Positions 46,630 to 56,007 of a stretch of 64,000 nt of DNA are shown here, piece by piece (position 1 is the first letter of the stretch; each line of letters begins with the position of its first letter). The translations under genes were made by a program, and so were the position numbers. The notes beneath the pieces were generated by a model. That model had not been told where the DNA came from and searched no databases. It saw only the letters and a list, made by a program, of their open reading frames with translations. Source of the stretch: Confluentibacter flavum (GTDB lineage Bacteria; Bacteroidota; Bacteroidia; Flavobacteriales; Flavobacteriaceae); the NCBI RefSeq assembly GCF_002843175.1, contig NZ_PJEO01000049.1, forward strand, positions 1 through 64,000, in the 5' to 3' direction.

Positions 46630-48000
46630 ATGGATATGAAGAAGTTTTTTTTATTAACCACAGTAGTAGCATTACTTGCCAGTTGCGGCTCTAAAGATAA
46701 GGGAGAATTGGTAGGTGTACAGGGTAAGAAGTGGCACCCCGAAAAACCTTATGGTATGGAATTAGTTCCTGGTGGTGCTTTTATAATGGGTAAAGCAGAT
46801 GAAGATCTTGCCGGTGTAAATGACGCCCCTGCAAAAACGGTAACCGTTAGAGCCTATTATATGGATGCAACAGAAATAACAAATAGCGAGTATCGCCAAT
46901 TTGTTCATTGGGTCCGAGATTCTATCATTAGATTAAAACTTGCCGTACTAGCAGATGAGGTGGGGAAAGTTCCAGAAGATGGCGGTATTGGAGAGTTTGC
47001 ATTCAAAGATGCAGATACGGCGAATATGTCTGTATATGAAAAATACATGTTTGAAAATTATACAGGATTAGGGCCAACGGGTTACGAGGGCAGAAAAATA
47101 AATCGTGATATCGATTTGATTTTTGATACAGCAGAATATCCAGATGAATACTACACAGAGGTTATGGATACCATGTATTTAAAGCTTGAAGAGTCTTACA
47201 ATGGGCAACGCACATGGGATGTTAAAAAATTCAAATTTCAATATAACTACATGGATATAAAAGAAGCTGCTAGAAATAGAGGAATAAAACGTTCAGAGGT
47301 TATCAAAAAAGAGGAAGTTGAAATATACCCTGATACTACCGTATGGATTCGAGATTTTGCGTATTCTTATAACGAACCTATGCACAATGACTACTTCTGG
47401 CATGATGCTTATGGCGATTATCCTGTAGTAGGTGTTACTTGGCAGCAGGCTAAGGCTTTTTGTGAATGGCGAACCATTAATAAAAACTCCTACCAAAAAT
47501 CCAGAGGTGCCACATTTGTAAATAATTTTAGGCTGCCCAATGAAGCAGAATGGGAGTATGCCGCTAGGGGAGGTTTGCAAGCAGCGACCTATCCTTGGGG
47601 AGGCCCTTACACAAAAAGTGATTTAGGTTGTTTTATGGCAAACTTTAAGCCTGTAAGGGGCGATTATGCTGCAGATGATGCATTGTACACCGTGGAAGCA
47701 AAATCCTATGAGCCAAATGATTATAACTTATATAATATGGCAGGAAATGTTTCTGAATGGGTAAATGCTTCGTACGACCCGAACTCTTACGAATATATTT
47801 CAACAATTAACCCTAACGTAAACGATGAACAGAATAATCGTAAAGTTGTTAGAGGAGGCTCTTGGAAAGATGTTGCATACTATTTACAAGTAAGTACAAG
47901 GGATTATGAGTATGGAGATTCAGCAAGAAGTTATATAGGATTTAGAACCGTTCAAGATTACATGGGGACTCAAGTAACTAAAAAAAACGGTAAAAAATAA
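46630..48000 (+). CDS. gldK: Gliding motility / type IX secretion lipoprotein GldK
   Basis: A 456-residue outer-membrane lipoprotein (ALLASCGSK, Cys19) with a formylglycine-generating-enzyme-like (FGE-sulfatase) domain: YGMELVPGGAFIMGKADED, YYMDATEITNSEYRQFV, VGVTWQQAKAFCEWR, FRLPNEAEWEYAARGG, NMAGNVSEWV and VVRGGSWKD. GldK and GldN form the periplasmic ring of the type IX secretion system that encircles the GldLM motor. It opens the gldKLMN operon, about 150 bases after the arginase-fold gene. Confidence 0.95.
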   Translation: MDMKKFFLLTTVVALLASCGSKDKGELVGVQGKKWHPEKPYGMELVPGGAFIMGKADEDLAGVNDAPAKTVTVRAYYMDATEITNSEYRQFVHWVRDSIIRLKLAVLADEVGKVPEDGGIGEFAFKDADTANMSVYEKYMFENYTGLGPTGYEGRKINRDIDLIFDTAEYPDEYYTEVMDTMYLKLEESYNGQRTWDVKKFKFQYNYMDIKEAARNRGIKRSEVIKKEEVEIYPDTTVWIRDFAYSYNEPMHNDYFWHDAYGDYPVVGVTWQQAKAFCEWRTINKNSYQKSRGATFVNNFRLPNEAEWEYAARGGLQAATYPWGGPYTKSDLGCFMANFKPVRGDYAADDALYTVEAKSYEPNDYNLYNMAGNVSEWVNASYDPNSYEYISTINPNVNDEQNNRKVVRGGSWKDVAYYLQVSTRDYEYGDSARSYIGFRTVQDYMGTQVTKKNGKK

Positions 48001-48090
48001 ATTTTAGTAATAAATCAAATCAATAAAAATCAAATCTATTAATTAACCTACTTAAGTACATGTACTTAAAATTAAAAACCGAAAATTATT

Positions 48091-48726
48091 ATGGCACAGT
48101 CAAAAGCAAGTAAAAAGTTCATGAATATGGCTTACGGATTAGGAGCAGCGATCGTTATTATTGGAGCTCTATTTAAAATTACGCACATGGAATTTGGACC
48201 TATAACAGGAAATTCAATGTTAACATTAGGTCTAGTAACCGAAGCAATTATTTTTGCTATCTCAGCATTTGAACCAGTAGATAGCGATTTAGATTGGTCG
48301 TTAGTATATCCAGAATTAGCAGGTGGAGAATCAAGTAAAAAAGAAAAAGAAAACCCACAAGGATTATTATCTAAAAAACTAGATGAATTATTGAAAGACG
48401 CTAAAATTGATGGCGAATTAATGGCTAGCCTTGGCGACAGTATTAAGAATTTTGAAGGTGTTGCAAAAAGCATGGCACCAACTGTAGACTCTATTGCAGC
48501 TACTAGAAAATATGGTGAAGAACTTTCATTGGCGGCAGCTCAAATGGAATCATTAAATAGTTTGTATAAAGCTCAATTAGAAAGTGCAGTCCGTCAATCT
48601 TCAATAAACGAAGAATCAGTTGAAAATGCAGCTAAATTAAAAGAGCAAATGCAATCTTTAGCATCAAACTTATCGTCATTAAATGGTGTATACGGAGGTA
48701 TGTTATCCGCTATGAGCAAGAAGTAA
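48091..48726 (+). CDS. gldL: Gliding motility / type IX secretion motor protein GldL
   Basis: A 211-residue inner-membrane protein with two N-terminal transmembrane helices (GLGAAIVIIGALFKITHMEFG and GNSMLTLGLVTEAIIFAISAFEP) and a cytoplasmic helical region. The conserved Glu in VTEAIIF lies in the second helix and is part of the proton path described for the GldLM motor. It is separated by 90 bases from gldK and 48 from gldM and shares their expression. Confidence 0.95.
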   Translation: MAQSKASKKFMNMAYGLGAAIVIIGALFKITHMEFGPITGNSMLTLGLVTEAIIFAISAFEPVDSDLDWSLVYPELAGGESSKKEKENPQGLLSKKLDELLKDAKIDGELMASLGDSIKNFEGVAKSMAPTVDSIAATRKYGEELSLAAAQMESLNSLYKAQLESAVRQSSINEESVENAAKLKEQMQSLASNLSSLNGVYGGMLSAMSKK

Positions 48727-48774
48727 TTAGGGGTTAATCCCAAATTTGTAATTAACCAAAAAACCTAATTAAAC

Positions 48775-50334
48775 ATGGCAAGCGGAAATTTATCACCCAG
48801 ACAGAAAATGATTAATCTGATGTATTTAATATTTATAGCAATGCTAGCATTAAATATGTCGAAAGAAGTGCTTTCAGCCTTCGGATTAATGAACAAAAAA
48901 CTAACAGCTACTAATGAAGTTACAGAGCAAAGAAATAATGCTTTCATAGCTGGTTTAGACGTAAAGGCTTCAGAACAACCAGAAAAATACCTGAAATTAA
49001 AAGCTGACGCAGCACAAATTCACGTATTGGCTGATGCTTTGGATTCCCACATTGAAGATTTAAAAAGTAAAATGGTAGCTACCGTTGATGACCCAACCGA
49101 TTATGAGGTTATGGATAAAGGCGATTATTTGGATCAGCATTTCTTTAAAGGTGGTAAAATAGACAAAGAAGGACAGGAATTTTTAAGTAAAATAGCTTCT
49201 TTTAGAGATGGTGTTACAGATATATTATCTACCATAGATGGTATGGAGCCAGTTATTAAAGAAGTTAAGGATAAATTTAGTACTAATGAAGAAACCAATA
49301 GAGATGGTAATAAATTAGATTGGTTAGATTACCACTATAGAGGTTTTCCTTTAGTGGCATCATTAACTAAATTAACCGCTTTACAGAATGATATTAAAAC
49401 AACAGAATCTGAAGTGTTGTCAAACATGTTACAAGGTACCCTTACTAGTGAAGTGTCCATGACAAACTATACAACCTTATTGGAAACAACAAAATCTGCT
49501 TATTTTAATGGAGAGCAATTTGATGGACAAATCGTGTTAGGTCGTAAAGATGCCACAACAAAACCAAATAGAGTTGAGTTGACTTTAGATGGAAGAAAAC
49601 TTTCAGAAAATGAATACTCTATTGAAGAAGGTAAAGTAAAATTAAAAATTGGTACAGGAGGTGTTGGAGAGCATAAAATTGAAGGCAAATTGATTTTTGA
49701 ACAAGATGGAGAAGAAGTTGAAGTGCCAGTGACTCAGTCTTTTGCAACCGTAGCAAAACCAAATGCTGCTACTATTTCTGCAGATAAAATGAATGTGGTA
49801 TATCGTGGTGTTAAAAACCCAATGACTATTTCGTTTGCTGGTATAGCCGATAATAATGTGAATGCATCTGCTCAAGGTTTAAGCCGAGTGAGTGGTAGTA
49901 AATACGTTATGGATGTTACAACAGTACAAGGTAGAGAGGTTACCATTAATGTAACAGGTAAAATAGATGGAATGTCTGTTAATGACAGAGCAACATTTAG
50001 AATCAAAGATTTACCAAAACCAACAGGTACGGTTAGAGGTGAAGATGGTACTATAAAAATGCAACGTAACGCCCTTGAAATTTCAACGGTTGGTGCTAAG
50101 TTTGACGATTTCGATTTTGAATTACCTTTAAATGTTACAGGATTTAAATTTAAAGTACCTGGTCAACCAACCATTAATGTCAATGGAAATAAGCTTGATA
50201 GCAGAGCTAAATCAGCTTTATTAAAAGCAAAACGAGGAGAAGATGTGCAAGTATTTGATATTGAAGCTAAAGCTAGTGGTGTAAATGTGATACTTAAAAA
50301 AGTATCTCCTATCATGATCGAGCTTACAAACTAA
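48775..50334 (+). CDS. gldM: Gliding motility / type IX secretion motor protein GldM
   Basis: A 519-residue protein with a single N-terminal transmembrane helix (MINLMYLIFIAMLALNMSKEVLSAFG) and four periplasmic domains: a long helical bundle (about 35-220) followed by beta-rich domains ending DIEAKASGVNVILKKVSPIMIELTN. GldM dimers thread through the GldL pentamer and transmit rotation to the GldKN ring. The operon position is as in F. johnsoniae. Confidence 0.95.
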   Translation: MASGNLSPRQKMINLMYLIFIAMLALNMSKEVLSAFGLMNKKLTATNEVTEQRNNAFIAGLDVKASEQPEKYLKLKADAAQIHVLADALDSHIEDLKSKMVATVDDPTDYEVMDKGDYLDQHFFKGGKIDKEGQEFLSKIASFRDGVTDILSTIDGMEPVIKEVKDKFSTNEETNRDGNKLDWLDYHYRGFPLVASLTKLTALQNDIKTTESEVLSNMLQGTLTSEVSMTNYTTLLETTKSAYFNGEQFDGQIVLGRKDATTKPNRVELTLDGRKLSENEYSIEEGKVKLKIGTGGVGEHKIEGKLIFEQDGEEVEVPVTQSFATVAKPNAATISADKMNVVYRGVKNPMTISFAGIADNNVNASAQGLSRVSGSKYVMDVTTVQGREVTINVTGKIDGMSVNDRATFRIKDLPKPTGTVRGEDGTIKMQRNALEISTVGAKFDDFDFELPLNVTGFKFKVPGQPTINVNGNKLDSRAKSALLKAKRGEDVQVFDIEAKASGVNVILKKVSPIMIELTN

Positions 50335-50385
50335 GATTAAGTATGGTACATCTGGTTAAAACCCTAAATTAAAATGTATAACAAG

Positions 50386-51276
50386 ATGAAAATTAAGAAT
50401 TTTTTATTAACCGTTACAGCTGTTTTTACAGTATCTGGCGTATTTGCACAAGCAAATATATTAAATGCTAAAAGTCCAGACCAAATAGGCGTAAAAACAG
50501 AAGCACAAAAGGCTGCAGATAATGACAAACCATTGGAGTATGGCTATGTTGACGATAGGGATGTTCTATTCTCTAAAATGACATGGGAGAGCATTGTTCT
50601 AGATGAGCGTGTTAATTTTCCTTTGTACTATCCAATAGATACGAATAATATTGGTAGTAATAGGCGCTCATTATATGATGTGCTTATGAAAAACATTCAA
50701 AACGGCAATATAGAAAACATCTATGATGATTCTTATTTTTCAGCTAAAAGAACTTTAAAAGATATTGAAGCCGCATTGGTTAAAGTTGACACTACCGAAC
50801 TTGGTATTGAGCAATTAAATGCTGGTGAGCAACTATCTGCAGAATACATTAACAGAAGAGATATTACTGCTGCCGATATTACAGAATATCGTATTAAAGG
50901 ACTTTGGTATTTTGATAAACGCCAAGCAGAACTGAAATACAGATTGTTAGGGATTGCCCCAGTATCCGAAGATGTTAACTTTATTGGTACAGAAGATGCC
51001 GATTTAGTAGAATTATTTTGGGTGTTTTTCCCAGATGCTAGAGAAGTACTACATGAAGCTAAAGCATTTAATAATGAAAATAGTTCTATGCCATACTCGT
51101 TTGACCATATTTTAAATTCTAGACGTTTCAACGGTTATATCTATAAAGAAGAAAACGTGCAAGGCGATAGAAAAATTAATGAATATGTCTCAGAAAATGC
51201 TTTGATGCAATTACTTGAATCTGATAGGATCAAAGATAAAATTAGAGATTTCGAACTCGATATGTGGACTTATTAA
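50386..51276 (+). CDS. gldN: Gliding motility / type IX secretion protein GldN
   Basis: A 296-residue periplasmic protein with a signal peptide (MKIKNFLLTVTAVFTVSGVF, cleaved near FAQ). Family-typical stretches are YGYVDDRDVLFSKMTWESIVLDERVNFPLYYP and VELFWVFFPDAREVLHEAKAFNNENSS, LNSRRFNGYIYKEENVQ. It partners GldK in the type IX ring. A Met four codons upstream (50374) is also possible; 50386 gives the standard signal peptide. The operon ends at a terminator 25 bases on. Confidence 0.94.
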   Translation: MKIKNFLLTVTAVFTVSGVFAQANILNAKSPDQIGVKTEAQKAADNDKPLEYGYVDDRDVLFSKMTWESIVLDERVNFPLYYPIDTNNIGSNRRSLYDVLMKNIQNGNIENIYDDSYFSAKRTLKDIEAALVKVDTTELGIEQLNAGEQLSAEYINRRDITAADITEYRIKGLWYFDKRQAELKYRLLGIAPVSEDVNFIGTEDADLVELFWVFFPDAREVLHEAKAFNNENSSMPYSFDHILNSRRFNGYIYKEENVQGDRKINEYVSENALMQLLESDRIKDKIRDFELDMWTY

Positions 51277-51301
51277 TTTTCAAATAGTTTATAAATAATG
51301 T

Positions 51302-51330
51302 AAAACGCTCACTTTTGGTGAGCGTTTTTT
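51302..51330 (+). terminator. Terminator of the gldKLMN operon
   Basis: AAAACGCTCAC and GTGAGCGTTTT pair around TTTTG, followed by more T residues. Confidence 0.92.
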
Positions 51331-51336
51331 GTTTTT

Positions 51337-51361
51337 GTCATTCCTGCGCAGGCAGGAATCC
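51337..51361. repeat. Palindromic repeat (GTCATTCCTGC family), copy 3, half unit
   Basis: GTCATTCCTGCGCAGGCAGG and the following AATCC form one hairpin of the family seen at 16721 and 39214; the second hairpin is absent. It lies between the gldN terminator and the FAD oxidoreductase, and reading through it yields a spurious SFLRRQES peptide in front of that gene. Confidence 0.75.
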
Positions 51362-51388
51362 ACTTTTCTAATTATATTCGCTGAAATT

Positions 51389-52435
51389 ATGGAAGTAGAT
51401 TATATCATTGTAGGTTGTGGCATCGCCGGTATTAGTTTTTGCGAGCAATTAAAAAGACAACATAAAACCTTTGTTGTTTTTGATAATAATTCGCAACAAT
51501 CCTCATCGGTTGCAGGTGGGTTATATAATCCAGTGGTTTTGAAACGTTTTACGCCAGTTTGGAAATGCCAAGAGCAATTGGAAATAGCTTTGCGCCTATA
51601 CCATCATTTAGAAATAGAATTTGATATCAAGCTGGACCATAAAATTCCTGTTTATAGAAAATTTGCTTCATTGGAAGAGCAAAATGATTGGTTTACAGCT
51701 TCCGATAAACCAAACCTTTCAGACTATCTTTCTTCTACAGTTATTAAAAATGATAATACATTCATTGATGCACCCTTTGGATTTGGTGAAGTTAAGGAAA
51801 CAGGGAGAATAGATGTAAAGACGTTGCTGGATCTTTACAAAGCAAGTTTGCTAAGGCAAGGAATCCTTTTTGAAGAAGAATTCCATCACGATCATTTAAT
51901 TATAAACGAAAGTGGTATTACATATAAAGGAGTATTAGCAAAGCAACTGGTTTTTTCTGATGGGTTTGGTATGAAACAAAATCCGTTCTTCAATCATTTA
52001 CCATTAGTTCCTGCAAAAGGGGAATTGTTAACCATTTATGCTCCTGATTTGAACATCGATTATGTTTTAAAATCAGCTATTTTTTTAATTCCTTTAGGTA
52101 GCGATTTGTATCTAGTAGGTGCCACGTATGAGTGGAAGGATTTAACCAATAAAATTACAAATACAGCCAAAAACGAACTTTTAGAAAAATTAAAGAAACT
52201 AATAAATTGTTCCTTTGAAGTTGTAAATCAAGTTGCAGGCATACGACCCACAGTGAAAGATAGACGACCTTTAGTTGGCCAACACCATCAATATAAAAAT
52301 ATATTTGTGCTTAATGGATTGGGAACACGTGGTGTCATGATAGGCCCTTATGTAGCAGAACAACTATTTAATTTTATTGAATTTAATCAGCCTCTAGAAA
52401 CAGAAATCAATATTAAACGCTTTAAAAAAGATTGA
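51389..52435 (+). CDS. FAD-dependent oxidoreductase (DAO family)
   Basis: A 348-residue flavoenzyme of the D-amino-acid/glycine oxidase type. The FAD-binding dinucleotide fold is at the very start (VDYIIVGCGIAGISFCEQL, GxGxxG), followed by SSVAGGLYNPVVLKRF, a substrate domain, and the C-terminal FAD motif AGIRPTVKDRRPLVGQ and NGLGTRGVMIGPYVAEQL. Substrate unknown. A longer frame from 51329 adds 20 residues encoded by a palindromic repeat, so the Met at 51389 is the real start. Confidence 0.87.
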   Translation: MEVDYIIVGCGIAGISFCEQLKRQHKTFVVFDNNSQQSSSVAGGLYNPVVLKRFTPVWKCQEQLEIALRLYHHLEIEFDIKLDHKIPVYRKFASLEEQNDWFTASDKPNLSDYLSSTVIKNDNTFIDAPFGFGEVKETGRIDVKTLLDLYKASLLRQGILFEEEFHHDHLIINESGITYKGVLAKQLVFSDGFGMKQNPFFNHLPLVPAKGELLTIYAPDLNIDYVLKSAIFLIPLGSDLYLVGATYEWKDLTNKITNTAKNELLEKLKKLINCSFEVVNQVAGIRPTVKDRRPLVGQHHQYKNIFVLNGLGTRGVMIGPYVAEQLFNFIEFNQPLETEINIKRFKKD

Positions 52436-52442
52436 AAATCAC

Positions 52443-52826
52443 TTATTTTTTAATAAGAGATTTATCGTAACTCATAAAAAGATTAATCCAAATATTTCTA
52501 GAAATTCTTAAAATAACAGGTAAAAAAATAATTAATGTGCCTATTATAGATGCATAAACAATATTAATGGGGGCATCTAAAAAATAAAACGAAATCACAA
52601 AAGCGGCTACGGCAAAAGCAATACCAACACCATAACTTACATACATAGCTCCGTAAAAAAACGAAGGCTCAATCTTATATTTAGTACCACAGCAGCTGCA
52701 TTTTTCGTGCATACTTAGGGTTTCAGAGAGTATATAAGGATTTTTATTAACATACATGCTTTCTCCATGACATTTAGGGCAAGCACCAGTTAAAATACTA
52801 TATATTTTAGTTCCTTTTTTTAACAT
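52443..52826 (-). CDS. DUF983 membrane protein with zinc ribbon
   Basis: A 127-residue protein with an N-terminal four-Cys ribbon (GACPKCHGESMY and HEKCSCCGTKY) followed by two transmembrane helices (GVGIAFAVAAFVISFYF and IVYASIIGTLIIFLPVIL). This is the DUF983 pattern; the role is unknown. The frame continues 11 residues upstream, but MLKKGTKIYSILTG at 52826 matches the family start. It converges on the FAD gene with seven bases between and diverges from the ABC-F gene. Confidence 0.85.
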   Translation of the reverse strand: MLKKGTKIYSILTGACPKCHGESMYVNKNPYILSETLSMHEKCSCCGTKYKIEPSFFYGAMYVSYGVGIAFAVAAFVISFYFLDAPINIVYASIIGTLIIFLPVILRISRNIWINLFMSYDKSLIKK

Positions 52827-52837
52827 AGAATTTAATG

Positions 52838-52845
52838 TATTTTTG
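52838..52845 (+). promoter_or_regulatory. -7 box for the ABC-F gene
   Basis: TATTTTTG fits TAnnTTTG, 60 bases before the ABC-F start and just outside the DUF983 start on the other strand. Single-box evidence only. Confidence 0.35.
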
Positions 52846-52905
52846 CAACCGCTAAGCAAAAATAAGTTTTAATAAATAAAGCCTTGTAACTTAAGTAACA
52901 TTTCT

Positions 52906-54813
52906 ATGATGAACATTCACAATTTATCAATTTCATTTCAAGGAGAATCTCTTTTTGAAGACATCACCTTTAAATTAGGGAATGGCGACCGAATAGGCCT
53001 CATAGGTAAAAATGGTGCTGGTAAATCTACCATGCTTAAAATTTTATCTAAAGAAATGGAGCCAGATACGGGGCAAATCGCGGCAGATAAAGAACTTAAA
53101 ATCGGATTTTTAAAGCAAGATATTGATTTTATTTTAGGAAGAACCGTCCTGGAGGAAGCTTACGAAGCGTTTACCGAAATTAAGGAGCTTGAAGCGAGAA
53201 TTCATGATATTAACACCCAACTGGCTGAACGTACCGATTATGAAAGTGATGTTTATCATCAACTTATGGTGGATATTAACGAACTTCAGCATCAATATGA
53301 GATTTTAGGAGGTTATAATTACCAAGGCGAAACAGAAAAAATTCTTCAGGGATTGGGTTTTCAGCGTGAAGATTTCAATAAATTAACCGATACATTTTCG
53401 GGTGGATGGCGCATGCGTATTGAGCTAGCAAAACTTCTTCTTCAAAATAATGATATCTTATTATTGGATGAGCCTACAAACCATTTGGATATTGAATCCA
53501 TTATTTGGTTGGAAGGATTTTTAAAGAATTATCCAGGCGCCGTGGTGATTGTATCGCACGATAAAATGTTTTTGGATAATGTGACCAACAGAACGATTGA
53601 AATTTCCTTAGGTAGAATTTATGATTATCCTAAACCTTATACAAAGTATTTGGTATTGCGTGAAGAGCTTAGAACACAGCAATTGGCGTCACAAAAAAAC
53701 CAACAAAAACAGATAGAACATACAGAAAAACTTATTGAGAAGTTTAGAGCCAAAGCGTCCAAAGCAACCATGGCACAATCGCTTATAAAAAAGTTGGACA
53801 AAATTGATAGAATAGAAGTTGATGAAGATGATAATAGTGTAATGACGCTTAATTTCCCGGTATCGATAACACCAGGTAAAATAATAGTTGAAGCTGAAAA
53901 AATATCAAAACATTACGGACATAATCAGGTTTTAAAAAATATAGATTTGCTTGTGGAACGCGAAAGTAAAATTGCTTTTGTGGGACAGAATGGTCAAGGA
54001 AAATCAACGCTTGCAAAAATTATTGTTGGAGATATAAAGTACGATGGCTATTTAAAGTTGGGACACAATGTTCAAATAGGGTATTTTGCCCAAAATCAAG
54101 CAGAGTATTTAAATGGGAATAAAACTGTTTTAGATACTATGATTGATGCGGCGAATGAAACTAATAGAAGCAAGGTTAGGGATATTTTAGGGTCTTTTTT
54201 ATTTAGGGGAGATGAAGCCGAAAAATATGTAAGAGTGCTATCTGGTGGTGAACGCAACCGATTAGCGTTGGCAAAATTAATGTTGCAGCCCTTTAATGTC
54301 TTGGTGATGGATGAGCCAACTAATCACTTAGACATTAAGTCTAAAAACGTTTTAAAAGAAGCATTAAAACGGTTTGAAGGAACCTTGATTTTAGTCTCGC
54401 ACGACCGTGATTTTCTCCAAGGTTTAACCAAAACAGTATTTGAATTTAAGGATCATAAAATAAAGGAGTATCTAGGTGATATTGATTATTACCTTGAACA
54501 ACGTAAAGTGGATAGCCTTAGGGATGTTGAAAAACGTACGGTTATTAAGGAAACTCCTAAAGAAAAGAAGCAACAAAGTTATGATGAGCAAAAAAAATTA
54601 AAGGCCTTAAATAACAAATTAAGCAATATTGAAGCAGAAATAAGTCAGTTAGAAAAGGAAATTAAAGCGACTGATTTGTCTCTTGAAATCAATTATGAAG
54701 AAGTAACTAATCAGCCCCATTTCTTTGACAACTATCAAAAGAAGAAAGCTAAATTAAAAGATTCTATGCAAAAATGGGAAGACATTCAATTAGAAATTGA
54801 TCAATTTATTTAG
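52906..54813 (+). CDS. ABC-F family ATPase
   Basis: A 635-residue soluble protein with two ABC nucleotide-binding domains and no membrane part. Domain 1: Walker A GKNGAGKST near residue 35, signature FSGGWRMRIELAK, Walker B LLLDEPTNHLD. An inter-domain helical arm (about 245-310) follows. Domain 2: Walker A GQNGQGKST, signature LSGGERNRLALAK, Walker B VMDEPTNHLD. The C-terminus is a charged coiled coil (residues about 550-635). ABC-F proteins act on the ribosome E site; the subtype looks Uup/YdiF-like. The first two codons are both ATG, so the start may shift by one. Confidence 0.93.
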   Translation: MMNIHNLSISFQGESLFEDITFKLGNGDRIGLIGKNGAGKSTMLKILSKEMEPDTGQIAADKELKIGFLKQDIDFILGRTVLEEAYEAFTEIKELEARIHDINTQLAERTDYESDVYHQLMVDINELQHQYEILGGYNYQGETEKILQGLGFQREDFNKLTDTFSGGWRMRIELAKLLLQNNDILLLDEPTNHLDIESIIWLEGFLKNYPGAVVIVSHDKMFLDNVTNRTIEISLGRIYDYPKPYTKYLVLREELRTQQLASQKNQQKQIEHTEKLIEKFRAKASKATMAQSLIKKLDKIDRIEVDEDDNSVMTLNFPVSITPGKIIVEAEKISKHYGHNQVLKNIDLLVERESKIAFVGQNGQGKSTLAKIIVGDIKYDGYLKLGHNVQIGYFAQNQAEYLNGNKTVLDTMIDAANETNRSKVRDILGSFLFRGDEAEKYVRVLSGGERNRLALAKLMLQPFNVLVMDEPTNHLDIKSKNVLKEALKRFEGTLILVSHDRDFLQGLTKTVFEFKDHKIKEYLGDIDYYLEQRKVDSLRDVEKRTVIKETPKEKKQQSYDEQKKLKALNNKLSNIEAEISQLEKEIKATDLSLEINYEEVTNQPHFFDNYQKKKAKLKDSMQKWEDIQLEIDQFI

Positions 54814-54846
54814 GCTTTTTTTAACTCTTTAAAGTACTTTATTAAG

Positions 54847-54854
54847 TAATTTTG
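54847..54854 (+). promoter_or_regulatory. -7 box for the RND efflux operon
   Basis: TAATTTTG fits TAnnTTTG, 16 bases before the TTG start of the membrane-fusion gene, and is placed between the ABC-F stop and that start, giving the efflux operon its own possible promoter. Confidence 0.4.
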
Positions 54855-54870
54855 TGAAAAATTAACACTA

Positions 54871-55992
54871 TTGACACGGAAAATTATTCTTTCAGTACTA
54901 GGAGTATTATTAGTTGTAGCTTCTATTTTTTTTGCGAAAACACTTATAGCAAATAAAAACACACCAAAACCTTTTAGGGAAAAAGTTGTAAAAACAGTTT
55001 CAATAGATACTGTTACAAATGGAACAGTTCCCATTATAATTCCTGCAAGCGGAAGATTGGTCGCTAAAAGCCGCATTGAACTTTATTCCGAAGTACAAGG
55101 TGTTTTTAAAAAAGGGAATAAACTTTTTAAGCCTGGTCAAGAATTCAATCAGGGAGAAGTTTTAATTTCCATAGATGCTTCGGAGTATTATGCTGGAGTA
55201 CAATCCGCACGAAGTAACCTGTATAATACCATATCGGCTATTATGCCCGATTTAAGGTTAGATTTTCCAGAGGTTTATCAAAAATGGCAAAACTACCTCA
55301 ATGGTTTCGATTTAAGCAAATCAACACCAAAATTACCCGAAATGTCATCCGACAAGGAGAATTATTTTATTACGGGTAGAGGCATTGTATCCAGTTATTA
55401 CGATGTGAAAAATTTAGAGCAGCGTTTATCCAAATTTGTTATTTATGCACCATTTTCAGGAATACTCACAGAGGCTTTGGTTACAGAAGGTTCTTTGGTT
55501 AGAGCTGGGCAAAAATTAGGGGAATTTATTAATACATCAGCTTACGAAATGGAAGTTGCTATTAGTGAATCTTATTCTAGTTTATTGAAAGTTGGAGAAA
55601 AAGTTGAATTAAACAATCTAGATAAAACAGTAACTTACACAGGAACGGTTTCTAGGATTAATGGAAGGGTGGATCCAACGACGCAAACTATTACAACTTT
55701 TATAGAAGTTAAAGATGACAGCTTAAAAGAAGGAATTTATTTAGAGGCAAATTTAAACGCAAAACAAGAAGAAAACGCTATAGAAATTAGTAGAAGTTTA
55801 TTGTTGGAAGACAATAAAATATTTGTGGTTAGAGATAGTATTCTAGATATAATTGATGTTAAACCTGTTTATTTTTCTGAAACCAATGTGGTTTTAAAAG
55901 GTGTCCCAAATGGAACAATTATTATAAGCAAACCTGTAGTAGGAGCTTATGCAGGCATGCTAGTAAAAACTCTTAACGATGATAAAAAGTAA
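54871..55992 (+). CDS. RND efflux periplasmic adaptor (membrane-fusion protein)
   Basis: A 373-residue HlyD/AcrA-type adaptor with an N-terminal membrane segment (IILSVLGVLLVVASIFFA). It shows the lipoyl/barrel-sandwich halves (GRLVAKSRIELYSEVQGVFKKG and FVIYAPFSGILTEALVTEGSLVRAGQKLGEF), a short hairpin, then beta-barrel (EVAISESYSSLLKVGEKVEL) and RVDPTTQTITTFIEVKDD. It bridges the inner-membrane pump and the outer-membrane channel encoded next. The start is TTG; no ATG gives a full leader. Confidence 0.9.
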   Translation: MTRKIILSVLGVLLVVASIFFAKTLIANKNTPKPFREKVVKTVSIDTVTNGTVPIIIPASGRLVAKSRIELYSEVQGVFKKGNKLFKPGQEFNQGEVLISIDASEYYAGVQSARSNLYNTISAIMPDLRLDFPEVYQKWQNYLNGFDLSKSTPKLPEMSSDKENYFITGRGIVSSYYDVKNLEQRLSKFVIYAPFSGILTEALVTEGSLVRAGQKLGEFINTSAYEMEVAISESYSSLLKVGEKVELNNLDKTVTYTGTVSRINGRVDPTTQTITTFIEVKDDSLKEGIYLEANLNAKQEENAIEISRSLLLEDNKIFVVRDSILDIIDVKPVYFSETNVVLKGVPNGTIIISKPVVGAYAGMLVKTLNDDKK

Positions 55993-56007
55993 GAAAACCA
56001 GATTAAT

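Noticed and set aside
51329-51388. N-terminal extension of the FAD oxidoreductase reading SFLRRQESTF
   Set aside because: It is the translation of a palindromic repeat; the dinucleotide-binding fold starts at the Met at 51389.
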